Of a stretch of 64,000 nucleotides of DNA, positions 44,571-55,047 are shown piece after piece. The DNA lies in assembly GCA_032433595.1 (NCBI GenBank), contig JASWJB010000197.1, forward strand, positions 18,442-82,441, given 5' to 3'. This DNA comes from Conoideocrella luteorostrata (taxonomy: Eukaryota > Ascomycota > Sordariomycetes > Hypocreales > Clavicipitaceae). The first letter of the stretch is position 1, and each line of letters begins with the position of its first letter. The notes under the pieces are model-generated. The model searched no databases, had not been told where the DNA came from, and saw only the letters and a program-made list of their open reading frames with translations. Made by a program: the position numbers and the translations under genes.

Positions 44571-45664
44571 GTCTGCAGTAGGAAGGGGATAACTAGTTAG
44601 TTAGACCAACGCCAACACACACGGAGTAGCTAGCCACCTATGGAATTTGAATACACGGACGGGCCCTCTTTGTCTCTCTGCCTCTGCCGCCTGTTTGTTG
44701 CTCTGACCTGTACGGAGCTGTTACAGCGCAAGACGAAAAGCGCCGAGCAGGATACAGGCTCCAATGCCTCATCCCACAGTCTAGGTAACCAGAATTCCTT
44801 CCTTCTCTATGTATGTATGCCCATGCTGCCGCGCTGATGTGAACACCCCAATGCAGACAGAGTTGCTGCCTGTACTCCGTATATGCATATAGCTATGTGT
44901 GTTATAATTTGGCTTCCCAGAGGAGTACGATGGCTGGCTGGCTGGCTGGCAGGCAGGCAGTAAGTTCCAAACAACCACCGGGCGATGGCTCCGGGCTGCA
45001 CTTCACCCCAGACACGGCGCGAGGCAGCATGCAAGCGACAGTGCCACGCAGCATGCACGCACCAGCGAGTGACTGGCGTCTCTGGCGTACGTGTGCACGT
45101 CCGGCTGTCTGTGGAACAACGCGACGGGTCGGGTTGGGTGTGCTGAAATGTTCGTCGTGAGGTCGGCTGCGTGGTGAGGGGAACTGCGCAGGGCGAAGTT
45201 TACAGCCCGCCTCAAACGCCCAGCCGAGCCAGCTTTCAACTTGCTTTGTTGGCCAGCGCGCATCCATTCCGCTTAGCTGGTGCGGGCGGTGCCAATATTA
45301 ATCCGGCCGGGGCCGGGGGGAAAGGACGCGCTCGTTAGCACCAGCGCCAGTGTGCCCCACAGTCGATCGGATGCTGCAGTGCATATAACCGCCCAGAGGG
45401 ATCCTGCTTAGGCTGAACTACTCCGTAAGTACATGCGAAAAGTCCAAATCCTCATATCACTTGTTTTTTTACAGAAATGTTATTTTTCTCCCTCTCTTTT
45501 TTTCTTCTTTCTTTCTTTTTCTTGTTTCTGTTTCCTTCTTCATTTTCTTTTTTTTTTCTCTTTTAAAAATATAATACAGATATTATATTTGCCAGTCGTT
45601 CGTCGCTCTATTATACAGTCACGTCCAGTATCCTAACAACCTACGGAGTAACTAGACAGTTTCC
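44571..45664. other. Intergenic region with simple repeats and motif copies
   Basis: 1.1 kb. It contains CTAGTTAGTTAG (44593-44604) with ACGGAGTAG 17 bp on (44621-44629), TACTCCGTA (44873-44881, 45419-45427), TACGGAGTA (45642-45650), a (TGGC)n tract turning into AGGC units (44931-44960), and a long T/C-rich tract (about 45461-45565). No gene is recognised. Confidence 0.6.
45461..45565 (+). repeat. Polypyrimidine tract
   Basis: About 100 bases that are almost entirely T and C on the + strand, with runs of 7-10 T. It lies in the 3' flank of the uS2m gene and far upstream of the SPT10-like gene. Such tracts can exclude nucleosomes; no further function is apparent. Confidence 0.6.
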
Positions 45665-47261
45665 CTATGTTTGCAGTTTTCCAACCACAGCCAACTCGAT
45701 ATGGGTCGCCTGTTGGGATACCCGCTGGAGCTGCGCCTCGATGTCTGCAAGTCGCTTTCCCATGCTTCCTGGCTGCTTCTTTGTACCAGCAGACCCGTCC
45801 ACTGCCTTGACCACGGTCTCTCCAGCGTCGTCCAGTGCCGTTTTGCTCATCATGTTGACCATCTCATCTTCGTTCACCTCCAGGTCGACATCACCATTTC
45901 GCAACCGTAGTAGCTTCTGCTCCTCTTCTGTGAAACCTTGGACGTTGGACTGCATTCTGCCCATAACTTCCTTGCGCTTCACAACCGCAGCCTGCACCTC
46001 CTTGCTCATATGGCGCGTCAGCTCCGGCGATGTGTTCCATGAAACGTTGCCTCGGGAGGCATCCTGAAGGCGACGCTCTTTGCCCTTTTGACCAGCTTTT
46101 CCTAACACGCCCGCCACAACGGCCATAGCTCGAAGACTGTGATTCGAAGGAGTCAGTCAAGAAGAATCTAAGCGGGAAACGCCATCCGAGAAACGAAATT
46201 CTTGTCAAGTGTACATACCTGTCGTCATTTGCCGGGATGGTGTATGTGACCCAAGACGGGTCCACGTTGGTGTCAATAACACCAATGGTAGGAATATTTT
46301 TGAGGCCGCACTCATAGAGCAAAGTGTAGTTCTCCAGAGGATTCAGGCACACGACTAAATCGGGCAGTAGAGGTCGGGCCATACCCTTGTACATATCGAA
46401 GCCTTCCAACTCGCCATCCAAGTGATCCACAACTTTGGTAGCTTGCGTTTTGAGAATAACATCGCGGTTCGTGATTGCTCCAGGGGTCCACTTGGTGAAC
46501 AAGTGGCATGCACCAGCCAACTCGGCAGCCTTTGTAACAATCTCCATTTGCCCTTTTCGAGTGCCGACAAAAAGAACAACACCACCTCGGTAGGAAACCT
46601 CCTCGACCACCCGAGCTGCTCGTCGTAGGTGCGCCGCAATCGTTTCGAGGGAGATGATGTGGATTCCTTGCCGAACACCATAAATATACCGGGAATTAGC
46701 TGGATTCCACAAGGAAGTATTATGGCCCATATGTGCTTGTGACGCCATCAACAGCTCCAGTGATACGTCCTCGGGCCCGGGGGGATTGCTAATTAATTCG
46801 GTCGGTGCGTAACGCCTCTCTACGTGCGATCCAAGGCTTCGAGTCTTCTTCTGAATTCGTTGAAATTCCGCAAATTGTTGTGCAGGGGTCAAAACTGCCC
46901 CTAAACTTCCAACTTGGTGTGATTTTGTCCAGGCATCTCCCCGGTGTTCCTGAGCAGAATCGGAGCCGAGGCTCATGATGAACTCCTGCACAAGCTTCTG
47001 CTTTCTCTTCTTAGATGTTGTGGCGGACATAGTTTTCGGCTGGGCAGGCGAGGACTGCTGCGCAGGCCATGATTGAGCGGCTGCATTGGAGTCTGCGTCT
47101 GGTCTGTCGTCGGTCTTGAGTTCGGTCGTCAGCTTTCGGAGGCAAGGTCTTGACATGGGAGACGCCAATATGCGGCCTTTTCATATCTGTTAGATCATCC
47201 ATAGTTGTCATGTGGAATTGATTGGCTCACCATGCCGCAAAGCGGCGTTCCTCAATATCAT
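45665..47261 (-). CDS. MRP4: Mitochondrial small-subunit ribosomal protein uS2m
   Basis: Three exons (47231-47261, 46219-47176, 45665-46136) encode 486 aa. It is the mitochondrial homologue of bacterial ribosomal protein S2 (yeast Mrp4). The first exon encodes 10 residues; joined to exon 2 it yields an Arg-rich, acid-poor presequence (MILRNAALRHGRILASPMSR). The S2 core runs from about 140: AHMGHNTSLWNPANSRYIYG, IISLETIAAHLRRAARVV, VLFVGTRKGQ, LFTKWTPGAITN, PDLVVCLNPLEN and the C-terminal IGVIDTNVDPSWVTYTIPANDD. A charged extension of about 150 residues follows, typical of fungal mitoribosomal proteins. The acceptor before exon 2 is AAAAG, chosen because it alone keeps frame. Confidence 0.92.
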
Positions 47262-47688
47262 GGCGATGTCGTGTGACGGGTCGTTCTGGTACCTTGAATG
47301 TCGAGGCCCGACTCAATCCACCAAAATTTGAGTCGCCAAAAGTAGACTGACAGGGGCAGCAACGGGTGGTCGATGCGGCTGCCAATTTTTCCGTGCCGGC
47401 AGGGCCCGGCGGCGGTCATCGCAGACCACAAAGCTTCGGACTCCACTCCAAAGTATTATTACCAGCGGGTCAGTTATTACATAACTGTTACAATTTAACT
47501 ATTCGACCTCGAATTAATACACTCAAGTTGATCGGGTAGTGCAGGCAAGCAATCCAAATCAAGATGACAGAAAACACGACATAAAATTCCTTCCTCTATT
47601 AAACACAGAAATTTGTTATTTATATTTACAGTCGCACATTGTCGACCTCGTAACTTCATTAGTAGTACAAGGAGCTGATGCAGCCATA
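47262..47688. promoter_or_regulatory. uS2m promoter / CBS-PB1 gene 3' flank
   Basis: 427 bp between two genes on the same strand. A/T-rich from 47450 to 47640. No gene or repeat was noticed. Confidence 0.5.
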
Positions 47689-49885
47689 TTATCTGCTTGT
47701 CGCTCTTGTTATAGTGAAGACACCAACAATAACCACAGCCAACGTAACAATCGCACCGGGAAGTAACAGATCATTGGGAACTCCTGCGATAATCTGCTCC
47801 TGGGCATGGGCAGTTCTAGTCCTTCGTGAGCGTCGAACAGGCGTTTCGTCGTCTGATTCCTCCTCATCCTCATCCTCGTCATCATCATAGGCCCTACGGC
47901 GCTCACGTAGACCAGAGGCTGTGGAGGTTGGAGGGGTAGGAATAGCAGGCGTCTCAACAGTAGGAGGGGGAGCAATCGGTGGCTTCTCGGGGTCATGGAC
48001 GAAGAGATCAACTTTTTCACGTCGACCCTGACGAGCAAGAAGAATAGCCTCGAGCAAGTCGTTATTGGTAGTGATGGATACGGTATCGCCTTCATCGTCC
48101 ATGTAGCTGAGAGCGAACCCTGCACCACTCATCTTGCCCTCTTCAACAGTTGGAGTACCTCCAATAGAGTCAACCTCATTGCCAAGCTTGCCAACCACTG
48201 CAGAGACAAGCGCCTCCATACCTTGTGAAGCCACGACTTGCAAGCGATGCACTCGGCCTGATGGGGCCTTGAATTTGAACGCAAATGGAATATCCGCTGG
48301 ATTCTGCTCAGGTATCTCGGGGGCAACCGAATGCGGGGGCGACTCATCTCCAGCATGAGAAGCAGAGTCACCAGGGGCAACGCTGTCCCCGAGCCGATCT
48401 CTAGTCACATCAGGAGACATCATGCGAGAGCCAAGGTTGGTGTGATGGTGGCTATGGCTGCCCTCACCAGACATCATTGACTCAGTCTCGTTGTCGATCG
48501 AGAGCCAAAACTTATTCCAAGCCGGGCCTTCACCATCTCCACTAGACATGGTGTTAATTTGCTCAAGTGTGGCATAGGTGAGCTTGAGAACATCGACCAT
48601 GCCGACAATCTCACCTTCACCGTTCATAACAGGCAGGTTCAAGTAGTGACCATCTGGCCACACATTAGCACATTGATTCAGCAGAATCGAAACTAAACGC
48701 TATCATACTCACCATGCATTTTACGAAGAGCGGCTTGAATGGTCATATCCATCGGGGCAAAATCTGGGTGAGGTGTCATAACCCGAACAACGCTGCAGTT
48801 GGCGGGATCGAGACCAGGAGCAATGACGCGCAAAACAACGTCCTTGCTAGTGAAGATGCCAGTGATAGCACCTCCATCTTGCACCAAAACCGCAGTGGTG
48901 TGGTTTTCCTTCATCATGGCGGCAGCCTCCTTGACTGAAGTCCTGACACTAACGGTGGTCGGTGGTATGCCGTTCAAAACCGATTCCAGAGTTGGACCGG
49001 ACATTTTCGACCGCAGAGCCTCAACATACTGGATGATCTGCTGGGGCTGTGTAGAGCCTAGTTCTGAGTGGACGCCTTCCAACGCATCATAAAGCTTCCT
49101 GGAAGAGGAATAGGCTCGCTCAAGCTTCTCCATCGCATCATAAAAGCATTTGGTTATATCGAGGACACCAGAGATGTCTTGATTTTCATCCATGACCGGC
49201 AAGTGACGGAACCCTTTTCGCACCATCAAATCCAGAGCATCGGTTGCACTAGTATCAGTACGGGCACAAAGTGGGTTCTTGGTCATAATCTCAGCAATGG
49301 TGACATTGGCGGCCTTCTGGCCAGCGCCGACCACACGGAAAGCAAGATCCTTGGCAGTGAAAATACCAGCGATACGCTCATCGTCGTCAGTGACCAGAAC
49401 ACAATCCTCTCGTTTCGCTGCCATAAGCTGAGCTGCCTCAGATACAGTGGTGTTTGGTTTGATTTGCAGAGCCTGGCTAGGCTTCAAAGCTAAGACGGTG
49501 CCTGGGGGGGCTTTGCGAGAATGTCGGGCTCGGTTCGTGAGATGCTTTTTCTTGGAGAGATCATTCTCCATCTTCCGACGGATAGCCTGATCCAGTAGTG
49601 TTAACACTTGACTTGCCCACAATGCAGAACCAATGCTCCGCCCGCCAAACGCAAGCACGGGAAACTTGTAGGGTGGTATTTCTGAAATTTGACGAGCAGA
49701 TTGATACATACCTCATCACGCTTGGATTGCTTCTGTCGACTAGCACTGACAGACGAGCCCGTCTCGCTGGGTTGGCTGTCCAGGACCGGTCGAGGAATAT
49801 TTGAATTAGCTGGGCTGCTGGTGAAGGGAATATTTCCCCTGCCCTGATTACGGTTGGGCGTCCCCCTCATGGTGTTGCCTGACAT
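47689..49885 (-). CDS. CBS- and PB1-domain membrane-anchored protein (Mug70-like)
   Basis: Three exons (49712-49885, 48713-49586, 47689-48653) encode 670 aa. Four CBS motifs occupy about 90-390 (for example VSEAAQLMAAKREDCVLVTD, IMTKNPLCARTDTSATDALD, VSVRTSVKEAAAMMKENHTT, VMTPHPDFAPMDMTIQAALR); CBS pairs bind adenine nucleotides. A PB1 domain follows (about 465-560, FAFKFKAPSGRVHRLQV ... LSYMDDEGDTVSITTNNDLL), a protein-interaction fold. An acidic, Arg-containing linker leads to a single C-terminal membrane segment (LLLPGAIVTLAVVIVGVF), so the protein is probably tail-anchored. The order matches fission yeast Mug70, whose function is poorly known. Both junctions restore frame. Confidence 0.92.
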
Positions 49886-50449
49886 TGTAAGCGGAGACGT
49901 CGGCTGTGCTCTTCCAAGGTAACGGGCAATAGAAATCTGCTACAGTTGAAACCAGAGAATAAAGTTGACGGTTCGGGGGACTGATAACGCCAGAGAGCAG
50001 GTGCAAAGCAAGGCGCAGAGTCTCTGGCTGGTGTTTGGCTAGAATGTGGATGGTCTATGATCCGGCAGATTACCGCGTCGAGCTTGTCGGAGACCCTGAA
50101 TGGCCGAGCCAACTTTCTTGGGGCGTCACGTTGTCAAGGTGACAGGGATCGTGGCGGACAACAGCTTTGCTAGTGGCTGAAGACCATGTTTAGACCCACC
50201 TTTTATTTACTTCCGCCAGGATCCATTCTTTACAAACAATGGACATTATTACCGTTCATCACAATTTCTTCTTGTTGTCGTATGTACAGAGCACACGAGT
50301 ATACATATGTATGCATCTTGAATCCGCGGAGAGGAAGTTTAATCTGAGTTCATGAACATAATGAGCTAAAAGGAGTGATAGTGGCGCAAAGAACGCTGCC
50401 CCGTTCGGCGTCAGCATGTGAACAGAGAGGTACGGGAATTTCTGCTTAG

Positions 50450-50568
50450 TACGGAGTACGCCACGTGAACATGAGCTTGCTTGGCGGGCATTCTGCAGTC
50501 TACGTGTCTTCGCTGAACTGTCCTCTCATATATTAGCATCGCAGAGCGGAAGACGAGGTACGGAGTAC
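50450..50568. repeat. TACGGAGTAC pair
   Basis: Two identical TACGGAGTAC copies at 50450-50459 and 50559-50568, same orientation, 109 bp apart, in the gene-poor region upstream of the CBS-PB1 gene. Confidence 0.6.
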
Positions 50569-51120
50569 ACTGGGAGGCAGAAAGGTTTTGTACAAAAGAA
50601 AGTTAGAGACCAATACACAGCCGGCTTGCTATTCATTCTTCTCTAATCGGCATTTGATAGCCCGCTAGGTGACGCTAGGAGTCGCTGACATACAGGGCAC
50701 TGTGCCGCTGCGGGCCGCCCGAATGCCATAGTTCTGCCCGCCAGAAGCCAGTAAGAGCCGCCGGCCTACCTATAGTGCATCTTGCCTCTGCGGGACGAAA
50801 TCGTTAAAGTCAAGAGGATCATACCCAGCATTGGACAAGCCACAATGCTCGTCCTTGTGTTGATTTCAGGTGTCTGAGATATATAGTGCACAAACTTCCA
50901 AAATTATTACTCTATGGGGCCGCAGTTTTGGGCAGAATGGCGGAAGCAACATTTGCATAAAGCAGCTTCCAGTATCATCACTGTTACGTGAAGATCATTA
51001 CTATCATCACCCGTCAACATCTCTGACATCTCAGTCCCGCGCTTTAGTGAAGATTGTGAAGTCTTGCTCACCTCTTCCGATCATCTCTTTGGTACTAGTA
51101 AATTGTCAGCGACCGCCAAC

Positions 51121-51264
51121 ATGACTTTCACACTCTTGGCTCCGCTTGTAGTCTTGCTTCTGTGCTGGTGTCCGTTGATGATGGTGGTCAAAGGATCATT
51201 ATGGGTAAAATGGGGTTTTATCGGAAGTCTCTCCGTCGTTCCACTCATGATATTTTCCCTTTGA
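51121..51264 (+). CDS. Possible 47-aa membrane micropeptide
   Basis: An ATG frame of 47 codons preceded by GCCAAC and a T/C-rich leader. The product is almost wholly hydrophobic with two potential membrane segments (LLAPLVVLLLCWCPLMMVV; GFIGSLSVVPLMIFSL) joined by a short basic turn. No family is known to me. A frame of this length is expected by chance, so this is a weak call. Confidence 0.2.
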   Translation: MTFTLLAPLVVLLLCWCPLMMVVKGSLWVKWGFIGSLSVVPLMIFSL

Positions 51265-51879
51265 TGAACGATTTAATACCGAGGTCAGTCCTTCAGTTAA
51301 GGTGAGTCCACGAGTGACGGAAAAATCAATCCTTTAAAAACGAAAAAAAAAAAAATGCTGCCGCTGTCTTTTTTTTTCTTCTTCTTCTGATTTTAGCGTT
51401 AGGCTCCTTCAGCGCTTAATTTACAGAATGCGGTACAAAGTTTATGGTTGCCTGCTGGTATTGCGCAACTACTAACTAGTAGGCCAGGCAGCTTGGGAAG
51501 CCCAGCACGAAATTGATGATAGAATTCTTCAGAATTTGACTGATAGAAGGCCCCATCGAGTAGAAGCAGTCACAGAATCCGGGGGCCGGAATACAAAGTA
51601 TTGAGTATTCATTTTGGCTGCTCTCGTGACGGTGGTGTTGACGATACTTGAAGGTGTGAAAAAATTTAATGCCCCCTAACTCTAAATATCGAATGGACTG
51701 TTAATGCTATAGTTCACTTCAGTTGGTGACGTCGTCCAGGTTTCGCGATAAAGTTACAGGACGGGGAGACGTTGTTTTGCGTACAATAAGTACAGCAAGG
51801 GCCTCCGCTCTAATTTCACCTTGGCTGTCATCTTTAGTATTTTTCTTGGCTCTTTTATTGTCTTGCAACACCTATAGCA

Positions 51880-52323
51880 TGATCGACTCCAAAGAGCGAC
51901 TATGGGCAGAATTATGCGACTTACTCAACGGCGGTGTCGGTCCCATACGCCTCGCCCGTTCCGGTTCAAGACGTCGAGGACATCGAAGGAATCTGTATGG
52001 CGCAGGTCCAAAAACGTATCGACCAACTTGGCGAAGGCGTCTACGGACTTCGCATCTCTGAACCGAACGGATCAATCACGGTGTCTACAAATTCGAAAGA
52101 TGAAATGACCCGGTATGTCAACTGCTATCTATTAACAGCCTTGGAGCTTCCCTTTGCTATCAAGACTGTTCGCTTGCAAAGCTTGACCGAGCTGTACAGA
52201 GTAGCACCCCAAGTTAACCTAATATCATACCAAAGAAACTCCGTGTGTGGACAACCCCCTCGGGGGGAAACAACTGCTATTTCCAAATACTGGTTTATGG
52301 TGAATGGCATGTTCCGAGCTTAG
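51880..52323 (+). pseudogene. Possible gene relic, unknown family
   Basis: Two overlapping frames look coding-like: MIDSKERLWAELCDLLNGG from 51880, then in another frame PVPVQDVEDIEGICMAQVQK and GLRISEPNGSITV up to about 52105. The second has no ATG start of its own and loses its protein-like character after 52110. It could be an exon pair with an unseen intron or a frame-broken relic. No family is recognised. Confidence 0.2.
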
Positions 52324-55047
52324 TATGAAGTTAAGAGTTAGAGCCGCTTGCCTCGCGACTATTCACACATTATCCCTTTTATTACGTGGCACTTAATAAT
52401 TTAACCCGGAGTGTTATTGGTTTTATTACTCTCTTTATCCCCGGTGAAACGCTTGAAGATAATAGTGGTTCAACTAGGTCATTCTCCTTTGGTTGTTTCA
52501 CTAACTTCTGTCTGTGGTGGATTTCCTAAACTACCGGTACAGCATTATATACTAAGATATAGCTGCATAAAACCTGATTATTAATAAAGAAGATAATCTT
52601 TAAATCTCTGACTTTAACTACTTGAGAGGGAGAAGCTCTTGAAAAGGAAGGTGGCAAGGAAGCAGCATGATCCCGGTGAGCAGAGAACCGGATGGATTTC
52701 TAAAGGCCTGTGGCTCAGCAGGCGCTTGTACGGTACTTAAAAAGTTACAAACGCAAATGCAGCGCTTTTTGCAAAGCTACGAGTCTCTACTCCGTAAGCA
52801 ACCACAACTCTTCTTGGAGTGAATCTATCACCTTTCAACATAAATTCCTTGAGATATTCTCTTGGCCGAATCTGTCTTGCGTTGTCATACGATCTAGCGA
52901 AGTGGGAATTATTTTACATGTTAGCCAGCCATACTCGTACGGTTTTGCGCGTGCGAAGCCGCGTCCAGCAAGGGACATAGCGCTGTGATCTTGCATCCGA
53001 AGACCCCCGGTCCCGGGAATAGCTAGCCCTCGTCCTGCTTGTGAGTGACCTGGTCTATTTGATTCGTCTTCAAAGGAATATGTACCAAGACGGCCATTGA
53101 AAATCAGCCACTTGCATGACAGCAGCTGGGTTGACGACTCTTGGCGCAGACTCATATCTCGTGGCGTTGCTGACTATGCATCTGCGTTGTTGCATTTTAT
53201 ACGGAATACGCGCGGGTTAAAATTGCCGCCACCTGATCATTGGATAAATTGTTCGTGGGACCAAGTACTCTTCACACAAAATAATACACATGACTTGGCA
53301 ACCCAACTATAGAGTGGTTTTAACTAACTGATTGTTGATCTGTAATTGGTGCTGTGAATGGCTGCACCATCATCAAATCTCAATGGTAACGGGGCAGCAG
53401 AGTTCAACCAGCCAGTAGCGTAAAGTTTGATGGGGGTCTAACTAGTGAGAAGGCTCCATAGTCAGTTTCCTGTTCAAGGGCGGGCTGTCAACACAGCCAT
53501 GCTCCATTCGTTTGTTCCAAGATTCGGCTCGGCCGGAGAGCCGTCTTCTGTTGTCATGCGATACAGATGTAGGTCACCCAATCGAATATCATGTTCGAAA
53601 TCCCCAGCAGCGACGATGGGCAATGGCGGCCCACATGTTTTATCCCCGCTTCACATTGCATTATGACAAGGGATACGGAGTACAGTCATAGCTGTTGGGG
53701 TCGAATCCTGAGTCAGTGTGGTCAGTCTTACGACAAGACATCTGTGGGCGCGTAGATATAGACAAACAAATACCCTGTACCACCGCGGTGAAAACTAACA
53801 TTGGGACCTATTATCACAACGCCTACCTCCTTAATACTCCGTACGAGCTAACTCAATACTGAAGAGAAATAAGTAGAGAAGGGCGAACGAAGGAAGTACA
53901 CAGCGTGGTTGTTACTTGAAACCGTCATGTTGAACAGCATATGGACGACCCATAGCTAGTTGCGTATCGGATTAGAGGATACTTGGTCGAGAAGAACATT
54001 GTAAATCGATCTTGTTACTAGTCATCCAGGTAATAAAGTCTTAGAAAGGACATCCCGTGCCACAGTCTGTCTCAACCATCTGAAGGGATATTGACGATAG
54101 TCTCCATTGTTCACTGTGACTAACATTTGAGTGGCTCGGGTGAAACAAGGCGACACGAACCACTCCATACGCCACTGATTAGCCACATGCAACACCAAAA
54201 ACACATCGTCTGAAATCTCGCGCTGATGATGCTGGCGGGAATATCTCAGGTAAATGAGTGTGGTAAAAGCTAAGCGGGTCCACGACCTGAAAAAGCTGGG
54301 CTGTCGCCGTGCAGGCGTTGTAACAACTACACGCAAGTATACGGAGGAAGTACTGTGTGAGCCACCAACTGCCAGAGTCTGCTGGCCATGACTAAATCGG
54401 GATGGGCTAGACCACTGCGCTAACACGTATTCGATCACACAAGACAACAACATTGGACGATTAAATTTTGAGATGTCTTACTGGTTTGGGTCATCGGGCG
54501 CTGTGGTGACGTGAGGGAGGTGTGGCAGGGATGGATGTTAATGGACTGGCTTGGTTGCTGTGGCGACCACGTCAACAATGGCTAGCATCGCTACACCACG
54601 CCGACTCCCATCCAGACTTGACCCATCCATGCTTGCATTTGGAATCCACTTCACAAAACTCCATTGTTGCGCTATCTCCAGCTTCGAATAGAGACCAAGA
54701 AGTCTTACCCTTTCAAGAAAGCTTCCGCGAGAACTTCTCGAGCGGCCCAAGCTTCTTAAGACTGTTAACACATTGTCCATAGCCTGAACCAGGCTCACTT
54801 ATACAACAAAAATCCAAGAATTGTGCTGAAGTCGCCTTCGACTGAGCACAACTACACTTTTTTTTAAGCCCGGCGCTCTGTGCTTGCGCTGCGTGAGGTG
54901 AGTTGTTCGATATTGAGAGAAGAAGGTTACGAAAATAGTATCTCCAGGTGGCTGACGATGTGATCAGTTTCGGACCTATACGGTTCCCATTCGACAACGA
55001 CTTTGACCGACGACAATTTCGATCATCCGGACTCCCTTGCAACAAAC

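Larger units (their letters stand above)
49886..55047. other. Gene-poor 5-kb region
   Basis: No convincing protein gene, apart from the weak candidates listed separately at 51121 and about 51880. TACGGAGTAC copies lie at 50450-50459, 50559-50568 and 53674-53683, and TACTCCGTA at 52788-52796 and 53835-53843. ACTACTAACTAGTAGG is at about 51468-51483. An A/T-rich stretch (about 52380-52620, for example TTATTAATAAAG) may be old decayed repeat DNA. On the minus strand 54453-54022 one frame of 143 codons is somewhat protein-like (LIYLRYSRQ) but matches no family I can name. The last 500 bp form the promoter and leader of the C2H2 factor. Confidence 0.5.

Noticed and set aside
54022..54453. 143-codon minus-strand frame resembling the tail of a fungal regulatory domain (LIYLRYSRQ)
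   Set aside because: Only a vague pattern without conserved motifs, and no upstream DNA-binding domain; not enough to call even a pseudogene.
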